DNA of 48,055 nt from Clostridiales bacterium (GCA_019418225.1 DYCF01000037.1:1-48055); one strand, 5' to 3'; shown: positions 15,545-25,544, numbered from the stretch's first letter. The notes: generated by a model not told the origin, from the sequence alone. Made by a program: numbers and translations.

Positions 15545-17455
15545 CTAGAAGTTTCCTAATTTAAAGATAGTCGTTTCATAAATACCATCAATCGTATTCA
15601 TGATTTTAGCTGCTGCTTGATAAGCTTGTTGATATTTAATAAGGTTTGTAAATTCCTCTGTTGTATCAACTTGAGAATTTGAAAGACGTTGATTTGTAAT
15701 CGTACTTGTGACAGATTTCTGCGTACTTTGATACATCTTAGCTTCTTGGGCATTGATACCAAGTTCACTAAAGATAGCAATCATATAATCCTTTGGATCC
15801 CCTTCTTTAAACATCTTTTTATTACTTTTTTGATCCAGTAACTTAAGCATAAAGTTTGTATCTGAAGTGTCCTCTTCATTATAAGTTGTACGCATATTAC
15901 TAATATCTGAATAGATTTCTTCTGAAATACTAAAATTAGCTGCTGTTAATTTACTATAATCGCCACCTTTAAGGTCGTCCCCACTCGTTGGCTCACCTTT
16001 TGTATTGCCTGTTTTATAGGTAAAGAGTTTATATTTAGTTGTATACTCTTCACTTACTTCTTTCAGCTCATCTGTACTTAAGTTAAGTTTATTTTTATCT
16101 TCATCATAACAAGCAATAATGTTACCATCTTTATCTTTTTCAATAAAGCTTACGTTACTGCCACCTACTGTGAGCGTATCTATTTCAATATAGCCGTTTT
16201 CATCCATACTGTATTGTTCATTCATTGTTTTAGCAAACTGTCTTACATATGTATCTAAACGCTGCACATAATATGGAATTCCATTATAGGTTACATCCGC
16301 ACCAGAACCACAACCATCACGCATATCAATAATGCCTTTTAATTCTCCTGATAAATTATCATCTGTCATATTGAAAGACATCCCACTGCTCCATACAATG
16401 TCATATAAATCATCGATGTCCTCTGCATTTTGTTTACCAGTTCCAGCACTTTGAATCTCTGTTGTATAATCACCATTTACTTTGAGAAGCTCGGTCTTTC
16501 CATAAGTAACGCTACCATTCGCACCAATTTTAATGTCATCACTAAGCTTCTTTAACTTTTCATTAATTGCAGAGATTTCTTTATCAATTGCAGCAACTTG
16601 CTCTGCAGTTAATGTCGCATCACCTTTTTGATTGTAAAGGTCACTTAATTCTTTTACCATAGAATCTATATTCTTCTCTGTTTGCCCTCTAACTTCCAAA
16701 GATAATGTATTCATCTGGGTATGGTCAACCAATGTTTGACCAGCAATTCTTACTTTGAATTTCTTAACTGTCTGACCATTGATATTTTCTTCATATTCAG
16801 TTGCTTCTACATTAACAATTTGTGAGAGTCTATCGATGCATAAATCTCTCTCATCTCTAAAGCTATTGGCATCATCACCAAACATCTCAGATTCAAAAAT
16901 TTGTTTATTTAGGTTCTGAATACGTGCTGCTAATGTATTTACTTCCTCTACCGTTGCTTTTAACTCGTAATTTAAATCTTGCTGATATTGTGCAAGAGAG
17001 CTTGAAATATTATTATAGTACTTTGTAAAGCTTACAATTTCTTCTTTTAAAGCTACTTTAGCTTCACCCGAACCAGGTTCCTTACTTAAATTACTAATTG
17101 CATTAAATAAGTCATTAAAAACTGCTGTGAATCCACTATCACTTGGCTCTCCAAATACGCCTTCAATAAGTGAGTTTTGTGTCACTTTGATATTGTACTC
17201 TCCTAGCTTAGCACTTTGTGTCCATAGTTTAGAATCAATGTATGAATCCCTTACTCTTGTGATTCCAGTTGTAGAAACCCCTGTTCCTGTCATCCCTACG
17301 CCTATGCCGCTAAGAGGAGTTGAAGCTGTTTGACTTAACTGTTGTCTTGAATAACCAGTAGTCGTCGCATTTGTAATGTTGTTTGAAGTCACTTGTAAAC
17401 CTCTTTGAGCTGCAAACAAGCCACTCATTGCAATATTAAATTCGAAAAACGCCAT
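15545..17455 (-). CDS. flgK: flagellar hook-associated protein FlgK (HAP1), copy A
   Basis: A 636-residue FlgK with the rod/hook-family N-terminus SGLFAAQRGLQVTSNNITNATTTGYSRQQ and a C-terminal LSNSQVDTTEEFTNLIKYQQAYQAAAKIMNTID motif. It forms the hook side of the hook-filament junction. The central part has a predicted coiled-coil segment (about residues 265-310). It ends 12 bases before flgL. A second, different FlgK lies directly upstream, so this gene is one of two tandem paralogs. Confidence 0.93.
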   Translation of the reverse strand: MAFFEFNIAMSGLFAAQRGLQVTSNNITNATTTGYSRQQLSQTASTPLSGIGVGMTGTGVSTTGITRVRDSYIDSKLWTQSAKLGEYNIKVTQNSLIEGVFGEPSDSGFTAVFNDLFNAISNLSKEPGSGEAKVALKEEIVSFTKYYNNISSSLAQYQQDLNYELKATVEEVNTLAARIQNLNKQIFESEMFGDDANSFRDERDLCIDRLSQIVNVEATEYEENINGQTVKKFKVRIAGQTLVDHTQMNTLSLEVRGQTEKNIDSMVKELSDLYNQKGDATLTAEQVAAIDKEISAINEKLKKLSDDIKIGANGSVTYGKTELLKVNGDYTTEIQSAGTGKQNAEDIDDLYDIVWSSGMSFNMTDDNLSGELKGIIDMRDGCGSGADVTYNGIPYYVQRLDTYVRQFAKTMNEQYSMDENGYIEIDTLTVGGSNVSFIEKDKDGNIIACYDEDKNKLNLSTDELKEVSEEYTTKYKLFTYKTGNTKGEPTSGDDLKGGDYSKLTAANFSISEEIYSDISNMRTTYNEEDTSDTNFMLKLLDQKSNKKMFKEGDPKDYMIAIFSELGINAQEAKMYQSTQKSVTSTITNQRLSNSQVDTTEEFTNLIKYQQAYQAAAKIMNTIDGIYETTIFKLGNF

Positions 17456-17472
17456 CCGCTTTCCCCTTCTCT

Positions 17473-19104
17473 CTATAATTTATTGATAATTGTATCTAGC
17501 ATGCCATCTAACATGGTAATCATACGTGCCGAAGCATTATAGGCATATTGGTATTTAAGCATATTTGCAAATTCCTCATCTTGTGAAACGCCACCCATAG
17601 CCTGTCTTTCATTTTCAATATTGAGTACACTTGTATTCTTTTCATTTGCTTTGATTCTATATAAAGAACTATCTGTCCCCATATCTGTAACAAACTCAGA
17701 ATAAAAATTAGTCAGATTTACTGTTTTAGATAATGGTGCTGTCTTGCCGTCATTTTGATACCACTCAATATTTTCTTCCCATTTAGCTAGAAATTCTGTA
17801 ATCTTAGTGTTATCTCCAGCATTTTCTGGGTCGCCACTTACAGTTCCTAACTTATTGTATCCACCTGACTCTAAGAGTTCTGGATTTACCTGAATATTAC
17901 CAGGTATAAGTAAGGCATTATATCTTTCATTATAGGCTGCCCATTCTTCTTCTGAAGCATCGGCTGCTGGTTTAACTAAATCTGATGGTACATCAGCAAG
18001 TACAAATACAGGTACACCAGCTTGTCCTTCATGAAAACCTATACCAGTGCCATCAAACGCTTCATTTACCATATTCACTAGTTTGTTAGCAAAGTCATTT
18101 AAGAGCTTTTGATACTTTGGAATCATATAGCTATTACCAGACTTATCTACACTAAAATTATCATTCAGTGCAACATCATCCCACGATGTGTCCGCTGTAA
18201 CATAATTGTCACCACGTACTAAAAGAAGGGCCTTTAACGAACCTGTATCGTTGCCATTAGCTGAATTTGATTCTTTGGTCATATCATAAACATCAGTTTT
18301 AGTATCTGACCAAATAGGTTTATTAAATGGACTACCTTCTTCCGTCTGTTTTAACTCTAATGTATTAGTAAATTTCTTATTGATAACGATATGTCCTTCA
18401 AATTTAACTAATAATCTGCTATCTGCTTCCTCATAGTAGTCAACCTTACCATATGTAGATAACTCATCTAATAATAAATTTCTTTGATCGCGATAATCAT
18501 TGGCATTATCACCATTAATTTCTGCTTTTGCAATCATTTCATTGTAATCTTTAATTTGTAATATCAACTCATTAACCTTGCTTACTGAGCTTTCTACTTG
18601 TTTATTGACTTGTGTTTGATAAGCTGAAAGCCCATTAGATACGTCATTTATTTTACCAATAAGTACTTTAGCTGACTTGATAAAACTCAAACGCTCTTCT
18701 ACACCATCTGGTGCTGTATTTAATTTTTGAGTCTGTGCCCAAAAATCATTAATCATATCACTTAATGTGTCTCCATAAGGTTCGTCAAAAAGTGCTTCGA
18801 TTTCCTGACTTGCTGATGTCATATTCTGATAGTAACCAAGTATTGAACTTTCATTACGTAATCTTTTATCTGCAAGCTCATCTCTTATTTGTCTAATTTC
18901 TGTACAAGATACACCGAGACCTACTTGCATTGCATAACCAGCATTTGTCCCAATGGTTAAATAGCCTGTGTCGTGTTGTAAAAGTTGTTGTCTTGTATAT
19001 CCTTTTGTATTAACGTTTGATATATTCTGTCCTGTAACCTGTAAGCCCTTTTGCGCTGCATTAAGGCCAGATACCATCTTTCCTAAACTCGAAATTGATG
19101 ACAT
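17473..19104 (-). CDS. flgK: flagellar hook-associated protein FlgK (HAP1), copy B
   Basis: A 543-residue second FlgK, with N-terminus GLNAAQKGLQVTGQNISNVNTKGYTRQQ and C-terminal GGVSQDEEFANMLKYQYAYNASARMITMLD. The ends resemble copy A and the middle does not, so this is an old duplication rather than a recent one. It is 52 bases after flgN and 18 bases before copy A. Both copies are intact. Which forms the junction, or whether they form mixed or alternative junctions, cannot be told. Confidence 0.92.
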   Translation of the reverse strand: MSSISSLGKMVSGLNAAQKGLQVTGQNISNVNTKGYTRQQLLQHDTGYLTIGTNAGYAMQVGLGVSCTEIRQIRDELADKRLRNESSILGYYQNMTSASQEIEALFDEPYGDTLSDMINDFWAQTQKLNTAPDGVEERLSFIKSAKVLIGKINDVSNGLSAYQTQVNKQVESSVSKVNELILQIKDYNEMIAKAEINGDNANDYRDQRNLLLDELSTYGKVDYYEEADSRLLVKFEGHIVINKKFTNTLELKQTEEGSPFNKPIWSDTKTDVYDMTKESNSANGNDTGSLKALLLVRGDNYVTADTSWDDVALNDNFSVDKSGNSYMIPKYQKLLNDFANKLVNMVNEAFDGTGIGFHEGQAGVPVFVLADVPSDLVKPAADASEEEWAAYNERYNALLIPGNIQVNPELLESGGYNKLGTVSGDPENAGDNTKITEFLAKWEENIEWYQNDGKTAPLSKTVNLTNFYSEFVTDMGTDSSLYRIKANEKNTSVLNIENERQAMGGVSQDEEFANMLKYQYAYNASARMITMLDGMLDTIINKL

Positions 19105-19155
19105 GGTTTCTCTCCTTTGCTCCCTTATATATTTATCTCACCCATATATAATCTA

Positions 19156-19668
19156 TTACTGTTTATGGTCAAATACACTTTGTTGTCTTTCTACCATTTG
19201 ATCTGCTCCTGGTTTGCCATAATTTCCTACATGAACATATCCCTTGGTACTTCCAATAGCATTAATCATGAAATCCACAAATTCTAAAGACTGATTTAAA
19301 AGCTCCTTATTTAAGTCGCTTTGTCTCTTAAGCGTTGTAAGTTCTGATTTAATCTTATCTCTTAAGGAAGTAAGCTTACTACTTACTTCCTCTTGTGCAC
19401 TTAACTTAGCAGCTATAGTCGTAAGCGTTACTTCCTTAGAATTCATACCAGTTACCATGGCAATATCCTTCATTAACACTTCGCGCTTTTTATCTAATAC
19501 ACCTAGTCTACCTACAAACTGCTCTTCCGTCCCTGTGACTTCCTCTAAAAGCTGTAAGTTCTTTTCTACTATGGCTTGCTCTTTATACTTGGCGAGTGTA
19601 TTTAATCCTTCATAACATTCAACCTGTGCGTCTAAAACGTCCATAAGTTCATATACTATTCCTGCCAT
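19156..19668 (-). CDS. flgN: flagellar export chaperone FlgN
   Basis: A 170-residue helical protein with FlgN features: an N-terminal helical stretch, central KYKEQAIVEKNLQLLEEVTGTEEQ, and a helical C-terminus with SLEFVDFMINAI. FlgN escorts FlgK and FlgL to the export gate. It lies between flgM and the two flgK genes, the standard place. Confidence 0.88.
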   Translation of the reverse strand: MAGIVYELMDVLDAQVECYEGLNTLAKYKEQAIVEKNLQLLEEVTGTEEQFVGRLGVLDKKREVLMKDIAMVTGMNSKEVTLTTIAAKLSAQEEVSSKLTSLRDKIKSELTTLKRQSDLNKELLNQSLEFVDFMINAIGSTKGYVHVGNYGKPGADQMVERQQSVFDHKQ

Positions 19669-19674
19669 ATGCTT

Positions 19675-19950
19675 CTATCCTCTAAGATCAATTTTAGATA
19701 AAATCTTTTCTGCCACTTCTGATGCTTTTACATTATAAGTACCACTTGCCATTTGCTGTTTAATCGCCTGTACTTTATCCTCTCTTACATCTGGCACTTC
19801 TGCTAATGCTTTATATATTGTTTGAAAATCTTTTGCTGTATCTGATAAAGCTACTTCGTCTTTACTTGTTGCCTTATTTACCTTTTTAGTATTTGATACA
19901 CCATTTGCTTTATATGTCTCATATATTTTATGAATTGCATCTATTCTCAT
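19675..19950 (-). CDS. flgM: anti-sigma factor FlgM
   Basis: A 91-residue FlgM. The C-terminal half (VREDKVQAIKQQMASGTYNVKASEVAEKIL) is the sigma-28-binding region of the family. It inhibits sigma-D until it is exported through the completed hook. ATG 19950 is eight bases after AAAGGAG; the GTG two codons earlier would overlap that site. It starts the flgM-flgN-flgK-flgK-flgL unit, with a sigma-D promoter 41 bases upstream, giving feedback on its own inhibitor. Confidence 0.93.
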   Translation of the reverse strand: MRIDAIHKIYETYKANGVSNTKKVNKATSKDEVALSDTAKDFQTIYKALAEVPDVREDKVQAIKQQMASGTYNVKASEVAEKILSKIDLRG

Positions 19951-19990
19951 ATTCACCGCTCCTTTACTGCTTATTGTACTTCTGTATATT

Positions 19991-20017
19991 ATATCGTCTA
20001 TTCCTGGGCCTTCTTTA
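19991..20017 (-). promoter_or_regulatory. sigma-D promoter of flgM unit
   Basis: On the minus strand: TAAA (20017-20014), 15 bases, GACGATAT (19998-19991). Seven of eight bases of the GCCGATAT consensus match, with exact spacing. In the rest of the gap between flgM and yvyF (20018-20335) I see the hairpin at 20124-20177, a tandem TTCTACATTATAT pair near 20194-20220, and weaker stems. Confidence 0.83.
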
Positions 20018-20123
20018 ACCCAAATTTCAAATTACGTAAAAGTGTAGGTCACCATGATTAGTATGAGTTAAAATTCTGTTTTAGATGGCGACTTGGGAGG
20101 GACACTTTTTGTTACTATGCCAT

Positions 20124-20177
20124 ATATAAAAGGGGATATTACATTAAGTGTTTCTAATGTAATATCCCCTTTTATAT
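20124..20177 (-). terminator. terminator-like hairpin between yvyF and flgM
   Basis: A near-perfect stem of 23 bp (20124-20146 with 20155-20177) and a short loop, with AT-rich flanks. It lies 160 bases beyond the yvyF stop and before the flgM promoter, so it probably ends the comF-yvyF transcript. The distance is larger than usual, and a weaker stem at 20275-20331 could also serve. Confidence 0.6.
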
Positions 20178-20335
20178 ATCATTTATATGTTGTTCTACAT
20201 TATATTTTTCTACATTATATAGAGAAACCAACTAAAAACCTGAAATATACATGCTGGTAGATTGGTTTCTTCTAATGATTTCACTTTTATAAAATTTAGT
20301 TATTCATTATGTTATAGCTATGTGAAGTCATTTAA

Positions 20336-20752
20336 TCATCTTATACGATCTGATTTTAAGAATCGCATCTTTTCGTTGTGATGTTCAGAATTTGCATCTT
20401 TGGCACGTGTTATTTCACTAGCCACAGCAGATAACTCTCCTACTAGTTCTGCTTTACACTTATTGCAATATTTACCTGTTACAATAGGTGCGCCACATTT
20501 TTCACATTGAATCATCATAGGTGAACCCGGTACAACTTCTAAGCGTCCTTGTTTCAAGAAGCTTTGAATGAGTTTTACAGGTACACTTGTTTCTTCACTT
20601 ACTACATTCATTGCAGCTCCTGGATTTTCTCTTAAGTATTCCTTCACCTTTTGAAATTGTTCTTCCTCTATTTGTCTACACTTAGGACAAATAGAAGGTC
20701 CTGTGATGTACTGAAACATCTTTTTACAACGCATACAAACCTTTACTTCCAT
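20336..20752 (-). CDS. yvyF: YvyF-type flagellar operon zinc-finger protein
   Basis: A 138-residue protein like Bacillus YvyF. An N-terminal zinc knuckle (Cys-x2-Cys, CMRCKKMF, plus ICPKC) precedes a helix-turn-helix-like stretch, VSEETSVPVKLIQSFLKQGRLE. A second zinc ribbon (CEKCGAP...YCNKC) follows. Its function is not well defined; its place before flgM is conserved in Firmicutes. ATG 20752 is chosen because GAGGGGG precedes it and the 36 codons upstream overlap comF. Confidence 0.85.
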   Translation of the reverse strand: MEVKVCMRCKKMFQYITGPSICPKCRQIEEEQFQKVKEYLRENPGAAMNVVSEETSVPVKLIQSFLKQGRLEVVPGSPMMIQCEKCGAPIVTGKYCNKCKAELVGELSAVASEITRAKDANSEHHNEKMRFLKSDRIR

Positions 20753-20781
20753 TTTTATGCCCCCTCTTAAATATTTTATTT

Positions 20782-21510
20782 CTATACGCCTATACATACA
20801 ATAAGCAGAATAATATTTGTATTTTTTAAGCGTAAGTTTTTTTGTACTACTCTTATGCACTCTCTAACTGTAGCGCCCGTTGTATATATATCGTCAATAA
20901 TCGCCACTTGCTTTAACTCGGGATAGTCCATTGTTGCTCCTTTAAGTACTATACTCCCTACAATATTTTTTAATCGTTCTTCTCTACTGCACTGAGATTG
21001 TGGTTTCGTATTTTTCATACGCTTTAGACAATCATACACAGGGATCCCTGACAAGTTACTGATTTCGTTTGCTAAATCAAGTGATTGATTAAATCCTCTC
21101 TTTTTCAGCCTAGTAGGTGCCAAAGGTACGGGAATAAGTGCATCTACACTTATTTTCTCTAATATCTCTATATCATGTACAAATAGGCTAGCAAAGCTTT
21201 TTCCATACTTCCTAATCCCCTTATACTTCCACCTTAACACTGCTTCTCGGCAAACTTCCTTGTAGGGAAACAAGGCAATAATTCGTTCTATATAAGGCAA
21301 TTCCAGATTTTCACAAAACAAACATCTCTCCTGCCCCATATCATATGGACGCCCACATCTAAGGCATATATGTTCCTTCAAAACATAAGCCTCACACTTT
21401 TCACACAAAACTCCAGTTTCTTTTTCATCTAAAATAGTTCTACAAAGGGGACACTTTCTAGGGTAAATAAGTTCTTTTAGCTTATTAATAACCTCAAACT
21501 GTTTATACAT
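20782..21510 (-). CDS. comF: ComF family phosphoribosyltransferase-like protein
   Basis: A 242-residue ComFC-type protein. The N-terminal zinc-finger cluster (CPLCRTIL, LCEKCEAY, CLRCGRPY, CLFCENLE) is followed by a phosphoribosyltransferase-like fold with the PRPP-loop motif IDDIYTTGATV near residue 205. The family supports DNA uptake in Bacillus, but here it may simply be a partner of the flagellar cluster. yvyF starts 29 bases after its stop, so they are one unit. Confidence 0.88.
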   Translation of the reverse strand: MYKQFEVINKLKELIYPRKCPLCRTILDEKETGVLCEKCEAYVLKEHICLRCGRPYDMGQERCLFCENLELPYIERIIALFPYKEVCREAVLRWKYKGIRKYGKSFASLFVHDIEILEKISVDALIPVPLAPTRLKKRGFNQSLDLANEISNLSGIPVYDCLKRMKNTKPQSQCSREERLKNIVGSIVLKGATMDYPELKQVAIIDDIYTTGATVRECIRVVQKNLRLKNTNIILLIVCIGV

Positions 21511-21609
21511 TTCTTATCACTTCCTATATTCATTTCCCCTATTTTAACTATTATTTTAACGCTTATTATCTACAATCTTCCGCCCTTCACTTTTCACCTT
21601 TTCCTACCC

Positions 21610-23871
21610 TTATAACATTTGTGAAAGGTGTAACCCCAAGCTGGAATATCGCTCTATCTCTCTATTATTATCAACCATCTTTTGTAATGTTGTTTCAAGT
21701 CCTACACCTACTACTAATTTCTTAGCACGTGTAACTGCTGTATATAATAAGTTACGATTTAAAAGCATAGGTGGCCCACTATGCACCGGAATAATCACAA
21801 CGGGATACTCACTTCCCTGTGATTTGTGGATAGTTACTGCATAAGCAAGCTCTAATTCATCTAGCTGGCTAAATTCATACTCTACAACCTTCTGGTCATC
21901 AAATGTTACGACCAGAATTTCCATTTCATCCTTAATACTTGTAATAATTCCGCAGTCACCGTTGAATACACCAGTTCCTTCTTCTATAGGCATCCCTGTT
22001 TTACCCAGCACTTTCCAAGGTGTATTATAGTTATTCTTAATCTGCATCACCTTGTCGCCTTCTCTAAAGATTACACCGCGATACTCTTTTTCTGGCTTCA
22101 ACTCATGGAACGGATTGATAGCTTGTTGAATGGCTTTATTTAGTTCATTCACTCCTACAATTCCCTTTCGCATAGGCGCTAAAACCTGAATATCCTTTAA
22201 GCTATCAAAACCTTGATATTTAGGGAGTCTCGTTTTAATGAGTTCAATAATCGTTGCTTTAACTTCATCTTGTGCTCCGCGTTTCATAAAGAAGAAATCG
22301 GTGCCTTTTTCATTTGCCACTGGATACTCACCTTTATTAATACGATGGGCATTCATAACGATAGCACTTTTAGAGGCTTGTCTAAAGATTTGAATAAGCC
22401 TTACCACATGAATACGTCCACTTTTTATAATATCCTTGAGTACATTGCCCGCTCCTACTGAAGGCAACTGATCTGCATCTCCAATTAAAATAAGACGTTG
22501 CCCCTCTACTACCGCCTTCATAAGAGCATTCATAAGAGTAATATCTACCATAGACATTTCATCCACAATAATGACATCTGCTTCTAATGGGTTATCCTCA
22601 TTTTTATTAAACATCTGTTTACTACTATCATCTCGCATGTAGTTGATTTCTAAAAGTCTATGCAGCGTTTGTGCTTCCATCCCCGTTGCTTCACTCATAC
22701 GCTTTGCTGCACGTCCTGTTGGTGCGGCTAAAAGTACATCTTCTCCAGCCTTTTCAAGCATGTGTAAAATCGCATTAATTGTAGTCGTCTTCCCCGTGCC
22801 AGGCCCTCCAGTAATGACTGTTACGCCATATGAAAGTACACTACGCACCGCTTCTTTTTGTTCCTCTACAAGCTCAATGCCCAATTCCTTTTCAGTATGT
22901 TCTAGTTCCTTCTCTACATCTAGTGCGCTATCCTTCTGATAAAGACTAGCTAAATCAATTAACTTTCTTGCTACTGCCTGTTCACTATAATAAAGATAAG
23001 ATAAAAATACACAAGGTATTTCATTATATGTTTTTATAATAACTTGCTTAGCAAATGTCAATTCAATTAGTGCATTTTCAATTAAAGGATGTTCAAATGT
23101 CCCTGTAACCAAATAAGCATTATACTCCTCTGGCAAAAGAAGTTTTATAGCTTCCTCCATTAAAATTCCTTTTGGTACATAAGTATGTCCATTATTAGAA
23201 TAGCTAGATAAAATATAAAGCACACCACTTTTAATGCGATGTGGATCATCCTTAGCAATCCCTACTTGATACGCAATTTCATCAGCCTTTTTGAACCCAA
23301 TACCAAAAATATCATCTACTAGGCGATAAGGTGTATTTTTAACTACTTCCATCGTCTGATCTTTATATTGTTTATAAATTTTAACCGCAAAAGTGGCTGT
23401 AATATTGTACTCTTGCAAGAACAACATTGCTTTACGTAACTCATATTGGGCGTGAAAAACTTCGCCAATCTCAATAGCCTTCTTCTCACTAATTCCGTTA
23501 ATTTGAGCAAGTACTAAAGGTTCCTCTTCAATGATGCGGAACGTATCTAGTCCAAAATGCTTCACTATCTTCTTAGCCGTCTTTGCACCAATACCTTTAA
23601 TTACCCCAGAAGCCAGATATTTTTCCATACCTTGTACAGTCTTTGGCATACTTCGCTCAATTAGATCTACTTTTATTTGTTTACCATAGATAGGATGCGT
23701 ACTCCAACTGCCTATAATCTTAACTTCCTCACCAGCATAAATACCCGCCATCTCACCTACGCAAGAAATCTCTTCACCTTCATATTCAATTGTACAAACT
23801 GTATAGCCATTTTCTTGATTTTGAAAAATAATATCTTCTACTGTTGCTTCTAAGACAATTTGTTCACTCAA
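21610..23871 (-). CDS. recD2: ATP-dependent DNA helicase RecD2
   Basis: A 753-residue RecD2-type superfamily 1B helicase. Helix-hairpin-helix motifs occur around residues 89-107, 124-135 and 188-200. Walker A is GGPGTGKTTT (355-364), Walker B DEMSM (437-441), and motif VI is AYAVTIHKSQGSEYPVVI near residue 680. RecD2 unwinds 5' to 3' in repair and replication-fork maintenance, without RecBC. The start is TTG at 23871 with GGTGAAT upstream. The gap to comF is 99 bases, with no clear terminator. Confidence 0.94.
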   Translation of the reverse strand: MSEQIVLEATVEDIIFQNQENGYTVCTIEYEGEEISCVGEMAGIYAGEEVKIIGSWSTHPIYGKQIKVDLIERSMPKTVQGMEKYLASGVIKGIGAKTAKKIVKHFGLDTFRIIEEEPLVLAQINGISEKKAIEIGEVFHAQYELRKAMLFLQEYNITATFAVKIYKQYKDQTMEVVKNTPYRLVDDIFGIGFKKADEIAYQVGIAKDDPHRIKSGVLYILSSYSNNGHTYVPKGILMEEAIKLLLPEEYNAYLVTGTFEHPLIENALIELTFAKQVIIKTYNEIPCVFLSYLYYSEQAVARKLIDLASLYQKDSALDVEKELEHTEKELGIELVEEQKEAVRSVLSYGVTVITGGPGTGKTTTINAILHMLEKAGEDVLLAAPTGRAAKRMSEATGMEAQTLHRLLEINYMRDDSSKQMFNKNEDNPLEADVIIVDEMSMVDITLMNALMKAVVEGQRLILIGDADQLPSVGAGNVLKDIIKSGRIHVVRLIQIFRQASKSAIVMNAHRINKGEYPVANEKGTDFFFMKRGAQDEVKATIIELIKTRLPKYQGFDSLKDIQVLAPMRKGIVGVNELNKAIQQAINPFHELKPEKEYRGVIFREGDKVMQIKNNYNTPWKVLGKTGMPIEEGTGVFNGDCGIITSIKDEMEILVVTFDDQKVVEYEFSQLDELELAYAVTIHKSQGSEYPVVIIPVHSGPPMLLNRNLLYTAVTRAKKLVVGVGLETTLQKMVDNNREIERYSSLGLHLSQML

Positions 23872-24088
23872 CTTTATTCACCACTCTACTTTCATTTTTC
23901 CATAAGTATAACACAGATATAAGGAGGGGTGCAAAAGAGGTGGGGATTGTATGGAGAGGTCCGCCGAGTGGTCCCATTACTGCCATCTACACTCTTCACA
24001 CATGCTCACTCTTTTTACAATATTTGTGTTAGGCAAAAGACTTCGTTTAAGCCTACTAAGACTATCATCAAATTTTCAAATAAAAATC
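23872..24088. other. intergenic stretch with no recognised feature
   Basis: About 220 bases upstream of recD2. I see no gene, repeat or riboswitch. The recD2 promoter should be here, but no clean -35/-10 pair stands out. The terminator at 24089-24130 borders it on the right. Confidence 0.4.
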
Positions 24089-24130
24089 AAACCGGTTACA
24101 ATCTAGTTTACATGTAGATTATAACCGGTT
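24089..24130 (-). terminator. terminator after lipoprotein gene
   Basis: A 16-bp stem AACCGGTT... with its complement (24089-24104 with 24115-24130, one mismatch), 38 bases past the lipoprotein stop, with T-rich sequence on the minus strand. Confidence 0.78.
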
Positions 24131-24168
24131 CATATAATTTTTAGACTTTGTTATATATGGTACTTAAA

Positions 24169-25380
24169 TTATTTGTAAAGTTGTTCAATCATTACGTAAC
24201 CCTCTTCGTCTAGGCTGTAATTGAAGCCTAACTTTTGAAGTGTTGCTGGCGTTACATATGATGTACCATTTATAACTTTTGTTGTTACTTTTGTTGCTTC
24301 ACCATCTATAACTACTGATGTTGCTTTTGTTTTTGAATCATATTTTACCTCAATATCTAATTGATTCATTGTGTCTTTAAGTGGAACATATACAGTATTA
24401 CCTTTTACCACTAAATCTGTTTCATCAAGATAAGCTACATTTGGTACAAGTAAGCTTTGGAATTCTTCCATTGTATATACTTTTGTATCTGCGGGAAGCG
24501 TAATATCTTTTTTAGCTACTTTTTTACTTTCTGCTGTTGTTATAACCTTAACATTTACCTTTTCTCCATCTACATTAATTGCTAAGTTAGCTTCTACGCT
24601 TCCTTTATAGCTATCATCTGCAAATGCATAATTTACTTTTGCACTACTTCCTTTAAGCATTGTTTTTAATTCTGGAAGTAAAGCAGTCATTTGAGTTGAT
24701 AATTCTTTTTGTAATTCTGCATAATCAGCATCTGTAACTTCTCCTGTAGTTAACATAGCTTCTTTCATGAGATCACTTTTGAAAAGTTCAGTCACAAAGT
24801 CGCTTGCTAATTGTACAAACTCTTCATCTGAAATTTCCATTGTATAAGTTCTATCAGTTTGTGTAATATCTAAATCTATATTGAATTTTTTCATTAAATC
24901 AATATATTTATTCATACCTTCTTTACTTACGTCAGCTGCTGCATATTCTAGTCCAATATATTCAGATGACACATTTTGTAATGAAGTAGAAGGCTCTACC
25001 CCTGTAAGCTTAAGAATATTTTCTATGTAAGATTTACTAAAGTAAGTTTGATTCCCTTTGCAAATAATTTTGATAGGTGCAATGGCACTTTCACCTTTTG
25101 TTAAATCAATAGTTTCCCCTGCTGCTTCTAACTTCTTAAATGTAATAGTTCCTTCCATAGCCTTATCAGCCATGTTCATATAAGAAGTTACATCGCCATA
25201 AAATTTAATTGTGTCTTCTCCTGCTTGAGCTTCCACTACAATATCTGCTTTTGAATCAACACCTTCCCAAGTATAAATTTTTTGCATCTCATCAAGTAAA
25301 CTCATTCCTGTCTTATTACATCCAATCATCATAATAGCTGTAAAAACCATCATGAACAGTGCTAACACTTTTTTCTTCAT
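24169..25380 (-). CDS. lipoprotein with C-terminal copper amine oxidase N-type (stalk) domain
   Basis: A 403-residue lipoprotein. The signal peptide MKKKVLALFMMVFTAIMMIGC ends in lipobox MIGC, so the mature Cys is anchored to the membrane outside. The middle resembles an LppX/LolA-like beta-rich region but has no diagnostic motif. The C-terminus (about residues 310-403: VVKGNTVYVPLKDTM...TSYVTPATLQKLGF) is the stalk-type domain seen in many clostridial surface proteins. Function unknown. It stands alone between metK and recD2, with its own terminator. Confidence 0.75.
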   Translation of the reverse strand: MKKKVLALFMMVFTAIMMIGCNKTGMSLLDEMQKIYTWEGVDSKADIVVEAQAGEDTIKFYGDVTSYMNMADKAMEGTITFKKLEAAGETIDLTKGESAIAPIKIICKGNQTYFSKSYIENILKLTGVEPSTSLQNVSSEYIGLEYAAADVSKEGMNKYIDLMKKFNIDLDITQTDRTYTMEISDEEFVQLASDFVTELFKSDLMKEAMLTTGEVTDADYAELQKELSTQMTALLPELKTMLKGSSAKVNYAFADDSYKGSVEANLAINVDGEKVNVKVITTAESKKVAKKDITLPADTKVYTMEEFQSLLVPNVAYLDETDLVVKGNTVYVPLKDTMNQLDIEVKYDSKTKATSVVIDGEATKVTTKVINGTSYVTPATLQKLGFNYSLDEEGYVMIEQLYK

Positions 25381-25505
25381 CTTATATTCCTCCCTATAAT
25401 ATTAGTACCATCCCATATTATCCTATTTCTCAAATAATTTCAACATTCAAAATATACATAATTTAATTTATGAATATTCCTATTCCTCAATGTATGCCAA
25501 ATAAT

Positions 25506-25541
25506 AAAAAAGGCGGTGACATTTTCAGTCACCACCTTTTT
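25506..25541 (-). terminator. terminator after metK
   Basis: A stem AAAAAGGCGGTGAC with GTCACCACCTTTTT, one G-U pair, directly after the metK stop (25545). Confidence 0.85.
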
Positions 25542-25544
25542 CTT

